Source: Flavobacteriaceae bacterium (GTDB lineage Bacteria; Bacteroidota; Bacteroidia; Flavobacteriales; Flavobacteriaceae). From it: a DNA stretch of 56,186 nt. The position numbers were made by a program, and so were the translations under genes. The stretch is taken from the NCBI GenBank assembly GCA_009827225.1, contig WUAI01000020.1:1-56186 (forward strand), written 5' to 3'. The notes below the pieces were generated by a model that did no database searches, was not told where the DNA came from, and was given only the letters and a program-made list of their open reading frames with translations. This document shows, in pieces, positions 1 through 7,930 of this stretch (position 1 is the stretch's first letter; each line of letters opens with the position of its first letter).

Positions 1-475
1 CAATCTCATCTGCCAGTTTCGAACTAATAAGAGCATAATGATCACTCTCTACCGAATTTTTTAGTAGTCGGTGGGCCTCTATGACTGCGGTTCCAAATGG
101 TTTGTGATTACCTCTAACCTCCAAAAACTGTAATTCCCCGCTATGAACTACGATCTTTAAATTCAGTTCCGGAGCTGTTGCGCACGCATTGCACGGACAA
201 ATCCTGTTCTTTTCAAGTATTTTGAGTCTGCTGTAAAAAGCCGTGAAAATAGATTCGATTTGAGCCAGCAGTTTCTCCTGGGAAGGAACCGAATTTTCTT
301 TATAAAAAAAGAGAGCGTCGCCCTCGATCTCCGCTAATTTAAGATCCTGGGTATTTGCCCCAATGATCACTTCCAGAAGCTCTGCAATGATATGTTGGCT
401 ATGGTCTGCTTCCGTCGTCTGAACGAAATGTGTGAATCCCGAAATATCCGGAATGAAAAGTAGGGAATTGGCCAT
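1..475 (-). CDS. DUF2652 family protein, nucleotide cyclase-like (3' end beyond window)
   Basis: A reading frame runs from an ATG at 475 to the left edge of the window, so the C-terminus is missing. The visible 158 residues begin MANSLLFIPDISGFTHFVQT and contain EIEGDALFFYK, the layout of the class III adenylate/guanylate cyclase fold (an IPDISGFT strand, then a GDAL segment). A CPCNACATAPEL stretch follows and then KIVVHSGE. I recognise the DUF2652 family common in Bacteroidota. Its activity is not established, and catalytic cyclase residues cannot be confirmed from this fragment. It lies 57 bases downstream of the threonine dehydrogenase gene on the same strand, but a perfect palindrome sits directly before its start, so it may have its own control. 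Confidence 0.75.
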   Translation of the reverse strand, partial: MANSLLFIPDISGFTHFVQTTEADHSQHIIAELLEVIIGANTQDLKLAEIEGDALFFYKENSVPSQEKLLAQIESIFTAFYSRLKILEKNRICPCNACATAPELNLKIVVHSGELQFLEVRGNHKPFGTAVIEAHRLLKNSVESDHYALISSKLADEI

Positions 476-481
476 TGGATT

Positions 482-497
482 GTATTAACGTTAATAC
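482..497. promoter_or_regulatory. perfect 16-bp palindrome upstream of DUF2652 gene
   Basis: GTATTAACGTTAATAC is its own reverse complement over all 16 bases, with no spacer. It ends 7 bases before the ATG at 475 of the DUF2652 gene. A loop-free palindrome suits a dimeric DNA-binding protein better than an RNA hairpin. No T-tract follows it on the minus strand, so a terminator is less likely. Confidence 0.4.
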
Positions 498-532
498 CTT
501 ATTTGGTGGGTACTAGGGTAATTTCCTTACAA

Positions 533-1474
533 CTAATTACTTAAATTCTCCAGCATGATCCTGGTGGTAGCTTCTAAATCATACTCATGCGCCCAACCCC
601 AGTCGTCTCGTGCTTCGCTGTCATCGATACTCTGTGGCCAGGAATCGGCGATGGCCTGACGAAAATCCGGTTTGTACTCCATGCGGAATTCCGGAAGATG
701 TTCCTGAATGCTTTCAGAAATGTCCTTCGGACTAAAACTGATGGCTCCCAAATTGTAAGAACTACGGATTTTAATTTGGCCGGCCGGAGCTTGCATGATG
801 CCAATGGTCGCCTTGATCGCGTCGTCCATGTACATCATAGGTAAGGTTGTTTCCGCAGAAAGAAAACTCACATAACGGTTATGCTTAATGGCTTTGTGGA
901 AAATATCAACAGCGTAATCTGTAGTACCTCCTCCGGGCAGCGTTTTGTAGCTAATGAGTCCGGGATAACGAATACTGCGCACATCTACCCCGTATTTGTG
1001 GTGATAATATTCACACCAGCGTTCCCCTGTTTGCTTACTTATTCCATACGCAGTGCTTGGCTCCATGATGGTTCGCTGTGGAGTATCTTTTTTAGGGGTA
1101 GTGCCGCCAAAAACTGCAATGCTTGAAGGCCAGAAAATCTTCTCAATCTTCTTTTCTTTAGCCAGATTTAACACATTAAACAAGGAATTCATATTCAGGT
1201 TCCATGCTTTTAAAGGGAACTTTTCTGCGGTGGCGGAAAGCATGGCCGCCATAAGATATACTTCCGTGATCTCGTGTCGCATCACGAGGTCTTCCATGGC
1301 ATAATAATCGGTAGCGTCCAGGATTTCAAATGGCCCGCTTCTCATGAGCTCTTCACTTCCTTCCCTGATATCGGAAGCGATGACTTTATGACTGCCAAAA
1401 CGTGATCGGAGTTCAGTGGTGAGTTCAGTGCCTATTTGACCGCAGGCACCCACAATAAGGATCCTTTTTTTCAT
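533..1474 (-). CDS. SDR-type L-threonine 3-dehydrogenase / NAD-dependent epimerase family
   Basis: This 313-residue protein is an extended short-chain dehydrogenase. It has the N-terminal dinucleotide-binding motif GACGQIG at residues 9-15, a PSSIAVFG strand with the catalytic Ser near 117-118, and the catalytic pair Y143/K147 in YGISK. The sequence resembles the flavobacterial short-chain L-threonine dehydrogenases, which oxidise L-threonine to 2-amino-3-ketobutyrate with NAD+ in the cytoplasm. This differs from the zinc-dependent Tdh of enterobacteria. Length and start fit the family. A UDP-sugar epimerase is the main alternative, since the fold is shared, but the close match of the GACGQIGTEL start favours threonine dehydrogenase. 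It is transcribed away from the lipoprotein gene at 1575. Confidence 0.75.
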   Translation of the reverse strand: MKKRILIVGACGQIGTELTTELRSRFGSHKVIASDIREGSEELMRSGPFEILDATDYYAMEDLVMRHEITEVYLMAAMLSATAEKFPLKAWNLNMNSLFNVLNLAKEKKIEKIFWPSSIAVFGGTTPKKDTPQRTIMEPSTAYGISKQTGERWCEYYHHKYGVDVRSIRYPGLISYKTLPGGGTTDYAVDIFHKAIKHNRYVSFLSAETTLPMMYMDDAIKATIGIMQAPAGQIKIRSSYNLGAISFSPKDISESIQEHLPEFRMEYKPDFRQAIADSWPQSIDDSEARDDWGWAHEYDLEATTRIMLENLSN

Positions 1475-1550
1475 GAATCTGTTAAATGACGGCTGGTAAA
1501 TATAGGCATATTCTTTTCAAAATATTAAGAGAGTTTGAAGCGAGAACATT

Positions 1551-1558
1551 TATATTTG
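1551..1558 (+). promoter_or_regulatory. candidate -7 element TATATTTG
   Basis: TATATTTG matches the Bacteroidota -7 consensus TAnnTTTG exactly and lies 16 bases before the ATG at 1575. No TTTG is found at the usual 19-base spacing upstream. The predicted leader would be about ten bases. Confidence 0.4.
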
Positions 1559-1574
1559 TGCAATCGAATTCAGA

Positions 1575-2156
1575 ATGAAAGCCTTAGCTTATTTAGTCTT
1601 GTTCATTTTCCTTTCAATTTCCTGTGGTAATGCCGAAATTGAAGAAAACACAGAGCAATCGGTAGCATCAGACAGTACTGTTTTTGGATTGAAGAAATTT
1701 AATTTCCCGGTACTACGCCCTAATGTGAAGGAAGTAATGGCGAACTGGTCGGTTTATAACGATTTCCAACAGGAAGCAACTACATTACATAAATTGGATC
1801 TGGATCAGTTAAAGACCAAATCAGGTAAATTAGTTTCCTTCACGGATTCTCTTTCTAAAAGTATTCCGGACACACTATTTACCGATGCGATTCGATCCAG
1901 GTTGATCATCGTACGAACACGTGCCAGTCTGCTTAATCAGGAAGCCAATAAGAACAATTACAAAGATTCGATCATAGAAATTCACATTTCAGAAACCAAT
2001 ACCGCCATAAAAAACTTTATGGTTCAGCTTAATGAAAAGATTCAAAAAGACGCTGTGGACCGGGCAAGAATTGAGAATGAAAAGAAGGAACTGGAAAAAC
2101 AAAAAAGGTATCTGGACTCTATTTACCAGCTGGAACTGGAGGATACCCGTCAATAA
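1575..2156 (+). CDS. hypothetical lipoprotein
   Basis: This 193-residue protein begins with a signal peptide that ends in a lipobox, LSISC, with the acylated Cys at residue 17. It is therefore predicted to be exported and lipid-anchored. The rest is polar and mostly helical. Its last 50 residues are rich in E, K and R (ARIENEKKELEKQKRY) and probably form a coiled coil. I recognise no conserved enzymatic domain. The gene stands alone between a divergent dehydrogenase and the M13 peptidase 88 bases downstream, and could share a transcript with the latter. Confidence 0.7.
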   Translation: MKALAYLVLFIFLSISCGNAEIEENTEQSVASDSTVFGLKKFNFPVLRPNVKEVMANWSVYNDFQQEATTLHKLDLDQLKTKSGKLVSFTDSLSKSIPDTLFTDAIRSRLIIVRTRASLLNQEANKNNYKDSIIEIHISETNTAIKNFMVQLNEKIQKDAVDRARIENEKKELEKQKRYLDSIYQLELEDTRQ

Positions 2157-2244
2157 AATTGTAACAATTAAAAATTTAACGTACTCATACGTAACGCATA
2201 CTGCAAAAAATAAGTCTATAATATATTAAACCAATATCCAAAAA

Positions 2245-4305
2245 ATGAAATTAAATGTTTTTAAAGCCGTATTGATCCTTGCAGGAATTGGTATGGTGTT
2301 ATCGTCGTGCAAAGACGATTCAAAAATGGCTAAAGATGAAGGCCCTCGTGGTATCATCCTGGCCAACATGGATACCTTAGTTGATCCTAAGGATGACTTT
2401 TACAATTATGTAAATGGAACATGGATGAAAACCACCGAAATCCCTGATGACCGCTCAAGTTGGGGTGGTTTTTCGGTTCTTCGGAAATCTACAGACCAAG
2501 ACGTTCTGGACATTATCGCAGAAGCCAAAGAAAGCGGAAAGTATAGCGCTGAAACCGATCAGGCCAAGGCAATGTTCTTATTTGATTCTGAATTGGACAA
2601 AGAGGCAAGAAATGACGCAGGCATTGCTCCCCTGCAACCCACTTTGGATGCGATAGCAAACATCGAAACTTTCGCCGATCTCCAGACCTTACTGGCCAAA
2701 GACCCGGCAGCATCCTCACCATTTATGGGGATAGGGGCATCTCCAGACCTCAATGATAGTTCTATCAACGCAGCCTATTTTTGGCAAGGTGGACTAGGAT
2801 TACCGGATAGAGATTATTACCTGGATCAGGATGAAAAATCTAAGGAAATTCGGGAAAAATATGTGGAGCACGTAACAAAAATGCTTCAATATCTGGGAGA
2901 TGATGAAGCAACAGCCGCTGCATCTGCAGAAAAAATATTAGCGATGGAAACCCAATTGGCTGAAACCAGGCTGGATAAAGTTCAACGCCGGGATGCACGT
3001 AATTATAACAACCCAAGATCTATTGCTGAAGTGCAAGAAATGTTGCCAACTATTGACATCCCCAAGCTGATTTCAGACCTTGGCATCACCAAGCAATTGG
3101 ACACTATCCTGGTTACCCAGCCTAAATACACCAAGGCACTGGACACTTTCTTTAATGAAACTCCTATGGAAGACATCAAACTTCTGGTACGTTGGGATAC
3201 TTTCAATAGTGCTGCCGATTTACTTACAGAGGAAATTGAAACTGCAAACTGGGAATTCTACAGCAAATATCTGCGAGGAGCCAAGGAGCAACGTCCTGCC
3301 GACGAACGTGCCCTTGCAACCGTGAATGGAACGATTGGAGAAGCCTTAGGACAGTTATACGTGGATGCCAAATTCCCTCCGGAAGCTAAAGCCAAAGCTG
3401 AAAAGATGATCGACAATGTGATCGCTGCATTTCAGGAGAGAATCAATAATCTTGACTGGATGAGCGATACGACAAAAATGAAAGCCATTGAAAAACTTGA
3501 CAAGTTTACAGTCAAAATCGGGTACCCAGACGAATGGGAGGATTATTCGGCTATGAATGTGAATGCAGACAATTCCTATTTTGAGAATATCATGGCTGTA
3601 AACATTTGGGGGCAAAACAAGAACTTGTCTGAAATTGGTGAGCCTGTTGACAAAACCGAATGGGGAATGTCACCACAAACCGTGAACGCCTATTTCAACC
3701 CGTTGAACAACGAGATCGTTTTTCCGGCTGCAATTTTGCAACCTCCATTCTATGATTACCTGGCCGATGAAGCTGTTAACTATGGTGGAATTGGTGCCGT
3801 AATAGGGCACGAAATCTCTCACGCTTTTGATGACAGTGGTTCCAGATTCGACGGTGACGGAAACCTTGTTAACTGGTGGACAGATGGTGATTTGGAGCAA
3901 TTCACGACTCGTGGTAATGCGCTGGCGGAACAGTACAATCAAATAGAAGTACTGGACAGCGTATTTATCAATGGTAAATTCACCTTAGGAGAAAATATCG
4001 GAGATCTGGGAGGAGTACTTGGAGCCTACGACGGACTTCAAATGTTCTTTAAGGAAAATGGTCGTCCGGATAATATTGACGGTTTTACTGCTGAACAAAG
4101 ATTCTTTATGAGCTGGGCCACCATATGGAGAACCTTGTCCAGAGATGATGCTTTGAGAACGCAGATCAAGACCGATCCTCACTCGCCGGGACGCTATCGT
4201 GCTACACAACCTCTCTTAAATATCGATGCTTTTTACGAGGCATTTGACATCAGCGAAGGAGACGATATGTATTTGCCCCCTGATCAAAGGGTGCGTATCT
4301 GGTAA
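2245..4305 (+). CDS. M13 family zinc metallopeptidase (neprilysin/PepO-like), lipoprotein
   Basis: This 686-residue M13 endopeptidase is expected to cut small peptides outside the inner membrane. The zinc site is HEISH (H522, E523, H526), with the third ligand in ENIGD (E583, D587). The NAYFNP segment at 481-486 supplies the substrate-backbone-binding Asn-Ala pair. The N-terminal M13 domain starts at DDFYNYVNGTWM (residues 50-61). The signal peptide ends in a lipobox with C22 (VLSSC), so the protein is a lipoprotein. All expected catalytic residues are present and the length is normal for the family. A strong intrinsic terminator follows at 4326. Confidence 0.93.
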   Translation: MKLNVFKAVLILAGIGMVLSSCKDDSKMAKDEGPRGIILANMDTLVDPKDDFYNYVNGTWMKTTEIPDDRSSWGGFSVLRKSTDQDVLDIIAEAKESGKYSAETDQAKAMFLFDSELDKEARNDAGIAPLQPTLDAIANIETFADLQTLLAKDPAASSPFMGIGASPDLNDSSINAAYFWQGGLGLPDRDYYLDQDEKSKEIREKYVEHVTKMLQYLGDDEATAAASAEKILAMETQLAETRLDKVQRRDARNYNNPRSIAEVQEMLPTIDIPKLISDLGITKQLDTILVTQPKYTKALDTFFNETPMEDIKLLVRWDTFNSAADLLTEEIETANWEFYSKYLRGAKEQRPADERALATVNGTIGEALGQLYVDAKFPPEAKAKAEKMIDNVIAAFQERINNLDWMSDTTKMKAIEKLDKFTVKIGYPDEWEDYSAMNVNADNSYFENIMAVNIWGQNKNLSEIGEPVDKTEWGMSPQTVNAYFNPLNNEIVFPAAILQPPFYDYLADEAVNYGGIGAVIGHEISHAFDDSGSRFDGDGNLVNWWTDGDLEQFTTRGNALAEQYNQIEVLDSVFINGKFTLGENIGDLGGVLGAYDGLQMFFKENGRPDNIDGFTAEQRFFMSWATIWRTLSRDDALRTQIKTDPHSPGRYRATQPLLNIDAFYEAFDISEGDDMYLPPDQRVRIW

Positions 4306-4325
4306 TACACCAACAAGAATACTAA

Positions 4326-4347
4326 GGGGCCAAAAGGCCCCTTTTTT
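4326..4347. terminator. intrinsic terminator (bidirectional use possible)
   Basis: The stem GGGGCC/GGCCCC has an AAAA loop and is followed by six T on the plus strand. It closes the M13 peptidase transcript. The convergent MATE gene ends at 4346, within the T-tract, so the same hairpin may also serve that minus-strand transcript. Confidence 0.85.
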
Positions 4348-5725
4348 ATGTAACCAATAAATCTCTTTTTACTGCTTTGTTCAGATAATATCCCGTCACC
4401 AAGGTGGCGAGAACATCTGCAATGGGGAAGGAGATCCACACCCCAAATACTCCCAAGAACGGAGGTAAAATAAGTAGCAATGGAATCAAAAAGAACCCTT
4501 GTTTCGTTAAGCTTAAGAGCAAGGCGGGAATGACTTTTCCAATGGCCTGGAAATAAGATGCCCCTATGAGTTGAACCACAATAACCGGGGTAGCGGCGAA
4601 TACCCAGCGCAATGCTGATGGAGTTCTTCGGAAAATCTCTTCGTTATTGGCTAGTGTCTGTGCATCCAGACTTTCGGAATTACTGATAAATACCGAGACT
4701 ATTTCCGCAGGAAACACCATGATGATGGTAAAAATTATTAAGGCTAATATCCCCGAATACTTTATCGAAGTGTTTATCGACTCACGGACCCTGTCAAATT
4801 GTTTGGCTCCATAATTATATCCCGCAATGGGCAAGAATCCCTGATTAACACCAATTACAGGAAACAAAGCAAACATAAGCATCCTACTGATGATCCCATA
4901 CGACGCTACGTCCAGGGCATCACCATACGTAATCAAGACATTGTTGAGTAAGATGGTAAGTACAGCGATGGTTCCCTGCCTTGCAAGTGTCACAAAACTC
5001 AAGGCGTTGATCTCATTAACCACTCTTTTGTTGAGAAAAAAGTTCTTCAGTGTGAGCCTTAATTCGCTTTTTACCACAAAGAACCACAACACAAATGCAA
5101 AGCAAATCGCGTAGCTGATAAAGGTAGCCCAGGCGGCTCCTTCCATACCCATCCCTAATACTTTGATCAGGATGTAATCCATGAAAATATTCCCGATGGC
5201 CGGCAACATCATGGCATACATGGCGAATTTAGGTTTCCCCTCGGCCCTTATCACATTGTTGCCCATCATGCACATGGCAAGCATCACAATGCCGTACAAT
5301 ACAATCCTGTAATAGGTAAGTGCCAAATCCTTGAAGGACTCATCGGCCCCGAAGAATTCGATCAACTGGTTTTGAAAGATCAACCCCAGTCCGGCCAAAA
5401 TAGCAGATGTAAAAAATGTGATGGTATTCTGATTGCCAAAAACGGTGAGAGCCTTTTCATAATTCTTGGCTCCTAAAGCACGGGAAAGTACAGAACTTCC
5501 ACCGATACCAACTGCCAAACCAATGGCGCCAATAAAAAAAGTAACCGGTATTACTACGGTAATGGCAGAAATGGCCAATGGTCCAATCCATCTTCCAACG
5601 AAAATAGTATCGACAATCATGTTGAGCGACATTACCAGAATACCTATGGAAGCCGGTACTGCCTGTTTTACCAACAGTGAACTAATAGAATCTGTTCCTA
5701 GTTCAACCGATTGTCGTTTCTTCAT
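4346..5725 (-). CDS. MATE family efflux transporter
   Basis: This 459-residue polytopic protein has about twelve hydrophobic helices and the MATE pattern: PASIGILVMSLNMIVDTIFVG at the N-terminus, GGSSVLSRALGA in the first half, and VNQGFLPIAGYNYGA at the start of the second half. MATE proteins export drugs or cationic metabolites using Na+ or H+ gradients across the inner membrane. The substrate cannot be predicted here. Its start codon directly abuts the ferrochelatase stop codon (5726), so the two are translated from one message. Placement behind ferrochelatase raises the possibility of a porphyrin-related substrate, but this is inference from position only. Confidence 0.92.
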   Translation of the reverse strand: MKKRQSVELGTDSISSLLVKQAVPASIGILVMSLNMIVDTIFVGRWIGPLAISAITVVIPVTFFIGAIGLAVGIGGSSVLSRALGAKNYEKALTVFGNQNTITFFTSAILAGLGLIFQNQLIEFFGADESFKDLALTYYRIVLYGIVMLAMCMMGNNVIRAEGKPKFAMYAMMLPAIGNIFMDYILIKVLGMGMEGAAWATFISYAICFAFVLWFFVVKSELRLTLKNFFLNKRVVNEINALSFVTLARQGTIAVLTILLNNVLITYGDALDVASYGIISRMLMFALFPVIGVNQGFLPIAGYNYGAKQFDRVRESINTSIKYSGILALIIFTIIMVFPAEIVSVFISNSESLDAQTLANNEEIFRRTPSALRWVFAATPVIVVQLIGASYFQAIGKVIPALLLSLTKQGFFLIPLLLILPPFLGVFGVWISFPIADVLATLVTGYYLNKAVKRDLLVT

Positions 5726-6775
5726 CTAGGCTATGGCCGTTTTTAAATCCTTGATACGCCATGCCTCGATCCAGTTCGTTAATAATTGTGCGAAATCCTC
5801 CCGGTCGTTCAAACACGGGATTGTAGTAAATTTTTCTCCTCCGGTCTCATGGAAAATCTCTTCCCCTTCCATGGCGATTTCTTCCAGTGTTTCCAGGCAA
5901 TCACTCACAAAGGCCGGAGTCACTATGGCCATATTCTTCATGCCTTTTTTCCCGAATCTTTCGATGGTTCTGTCCGTATACGGTTGTAGCCAAGGATCAA
6001 ACCCTAAGCGAGACTGGAAAGAAGTGGAATAAGTTCCTTCTTTCAGTTGTAATTTCTCGGCAACCAGGCGGGTTGTCTCCATGCATTGATGTCGGTAACA
6101 ATAGCGATGCGCTTCCGAAGGCGTCTTACAACATTGTCCGTCGATCTTGCAATGAGAATTGGTGACATCACTTTTTCTAATATGACGCTCCGGTACCCCG
6201 TGATAACTGAATAGCAGGTGTTCATACCCCGTACTCTCTAATCCTTCAGCAATACTTTTGGATAGGACTTCGATATAATCGGGTCTGTTGTAGAAAGGTG
6301 GTAAGGAAGTGATCTCCAGGTTGGGATAAAATTCTTTCCGCAGTTCTTCCACTTTTACCTCTATGGTCTCTGTGGTTGCCATGGCAAATTGAGGATATAA
6401 CGGAATGAGGAGAATATCTTCGACTCCCTGAGAGACCAACTCTTCAAGTCCTTTCTTTAGTGTAAGACTGCCGTATCGCATGGCAAGTGCCACAGGAATG
6501 TTGATCTTATCCTGAATTTTCTTCTGAAGCCGCTCTGATAACACGATAAGTGGTGAACCTTCTTCCCACCAGATCTTCGCATAGGCCTCTGCCGATTTTT
6601 TTGGGCGGGTGTTCAATATAATTCCCCGGACGAGCAAGGTTCGGGCCCATTTAGGTACGTCAATCACCCTGGGATCCATTAAAAACTCATCCAGATATTT
6701 CTTTACATCTTTTGGGTCGGTGCTGTCTGGTGAGCCCAGATTTACGAGAAGAACCCCTTTTTTCATAGTTGGCAT
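5726..6775 (-). CDS. hemH: ferrochelatase
   Basis: This protein inserts Fe2+ into protoporphyrin IX, the last step of heme synthesis. It has the N-terminal LLVNLGSPDS, the central LIPLYPQ, and the active-site histidine in FSYHGVPERH (H192); the acidic partner lies in SDCLETLEEI. Length (349 residues, or 346 if it starts at the second ATG at 6766, which most relatives resemble) is normal. A cysteine-rich segment at 209-231 (C209, C215, C216, C226, C231) could bind an iron-sulfur cluster. The gene is co-directional with the AraC-type gene upstream (75-base gap) and the MATE gene downstream, and diverges from the main hem operon. Confidence 0.96.
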   Translation of the reverse strand: MPTMKKGVLLVNLGSPDSTDPKDVKKYLDEFLMDPRVIDVPKWARTLLVRGIILNTRPKKSAEAYAKIWWEEGSPLIVLSERLQKKIQDKINIPVALAMRYGSLTLKKGLEELVSQGVEDILLIPLYPQFAMATTETIEVKVEELRKEFYPNLEITSLPPFYNRPDYIEVLSKSIAEGLESTGYEHLLFSYHGVPERHIRKSDVTNSHCKIDGQCCKTPSEAHRYCYRHQCMETTRLVAEKLQLKEGTYSTSFQSRLGFDPWLQPYTDRTIERFGKKGMKNMAIVTPAFVSDCLETLEEIAMEGEEIFHETGGEKFTTIPCLNDREDFAQLLTNWIEAWRIKDLKTAIA

Positions 6776-6850
6776 TTTTTCAGAACTACAAAAATACTAA
6801 GTGCTTACTAAAAGGTTCTTAAAAAGTAGCTAAAGTTGCTGCGAATCTAA

Positions 6851-7741
6851 CTACACAGTCAAAGATAAAATGAACTTTTTCGGGGTTGTCCCATATTTCT
6901 TTTTGAATGCGGCAATAAAATGACTCGCGGTGCTATAACCCACCTTTAGACCTACTTCATTAACGTTATGGGAACCGCTTGCGAGTAATTGTCTTGCTAC
7001 CTCCATTTTATAATCGAATAAAAAGCTGAAAACCGAATCGCCATATATTTGTTTGAATCCTTCCTTCAGTTTGTTGATTGGGAGTTGTATTTCATCTGAA
7101 AGTTGCTGCAGCGTGGGAGGTTCGGCCATGCGGGCGATAATAATTTCCTTGGCTCTTTTAATCTTGCTTACATTTTCACCGTCTACCAGAAAGGGACATT
7201 GTTGAATATCCACATCTTCTTCCCGATTGAAATACAAACTCAGCAATTCATATACCTTCCCTTTAAAATATAAAGGCCGAACTGAAGAGTGTAAATTGTA
7301 ATTCATGAGTTGATTCAGCACTATTGCCATGGAAGGAGATATGGGCGCATCCTTGTAATATTTTTTATCCCGATTTTCTTCACTCAAAAAAGTGATGTAG
7401 TTGGCATCTTTCGAAAATAACGCGTGAAACTTTTTTATCGGAACTAATAAGGATAAAACCCAGGTATGCGGTGCAACCGACACTTCAATGGGCAATTCTC
7501 TTTCAGGATTATATAATAATAGTGAAGTTTCCTCCTGAATAGGCAAACGGTAATTTCCATTGTTGAAACTGAATGAACCTGTCCCTTTTATACAAAAGTG
7601 AAATTGGATATAATGAGCGCTTACTTCTCGTTTAAATAACTGATTATCAGCACTTTCATTGTCAAATCTCAATACAAAAATACCGTCCTCGATAGCGGTT
7701 TCCTCATAAATTCCTTCAGCGACATTTTTATTCGTTTCCAT
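6851..7741 (-). CDS. AraC family transcriptional regulator
   Basis: This 296-residue protein has a C-terminal AraC-type double helix-turn-helix (about residues 195-293), ending with the typical EVGLKVGYSTASHFIAAFKKKYGTTPKKF. The N-terminal 190 residues form a ligand-binding or dimerisation region (HYIQFHFCIKGTGSFSFNNG) that resembles a cupin-like sensor. It is divergently oriented from the hem operon and lies upstream of ferrochelatase on its own strand, so it may control heme genes on both sides. A 7-bp inverted repeat in the shared intergenic region is a candidate site. The inducer is unknown. Confidence 0.88.
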   Translation of the reverse strand: METNKNVAEGIYEETAIEDGIFVLRFDNESADNQLFKREVSAHYIQFHFCIKGTGSFSFNNGNYRLPIQEETSLLLYNPERELPIEVSVAPHTWVLSLLVPIKKFHALFSKDANYITFLSEENRDKKYYKDAPISPSMAIVLNQLMNYNLHSSVRPLYFKGKVYELLSLYFNREEDVDIQQCPFLVDGENVSKIKRAKEIIIARMAEPPTLQQLSDEIQLPINKLKEGFKQIYGDSVFSFLFDYKMEVARQLLASGSHNVNEVGLKVGYSTASHFIAAFKKKYGTTPKKFILSLTV

Positions 7742-7745
7742 GTTA

Positions 7746-7753
7746 CAAATGTA
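7746..7753 (-). promoter_or_regulatory. candidate -7 element for the AraC-type gene
   Basis: On the minus strand TACATTTG matches TAnnTTTG exactly and lies four bases before the ATG at 7741. Transcription would start at or next to the start codon, giving a leaderless or nearly leaderless message. No TTTG is present at the usual -33 position. Confidence 0.4.
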
Positions 7754-7761
7754 TAGAATTT

Positions 7762-7780
7762 ATTTAGATTAATTCTAAAT
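7762..7780. promoter_or_regulatory. inverted repeat in the AraC/hemA divergent region
   Basis: ATTTAGA and TCTAAAT are perfect 7-base inverted arms separated by TTAAT. The repeat covers roughly the -20 to -35 region of the candidate promoter of the AraC-type gene and lies upstream of hemA. This position suits an operator used by the regulator itself, but no binding evidence exists. Confidence 0.35.
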
Positions 7781-7868
7781 TATTTTTTGTTTTTGGCCCG
7801 AAACCCCCAGCAATTCTGGGATTTCGCAAAAACTGACAAAAATCATGAACTGAATTTGCTGAGAACGA

Positions 7869-7876
7869 TATATTTG
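7869..7876 (+). promoter_or_regulatory. candidate -7 element for the hem operon
   Basis: TATATTTG matches TAnnTTTG exactly, 54 bases before the preferred hemA start at 7931. It lies inside the longer possible hemA frame, which supports the shorter protein. No correctly spaced -33 TTTG was found. Confidence 0.35.
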
Positions 7877-7930
7877 GTGCCGCTGGCGTTATTTTTTGCT
7901 ATTAACGCCCAGTATTTTTGCATTGTCGGT

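Noticed and set aside
7787-7930. N-terminal extension of hemA
   Set aside because: The 48 extra residues do not resemble glutamyl-tRNA reductase, which starts near FYAIGLSY, and a candidate -7 element lies within the segment.
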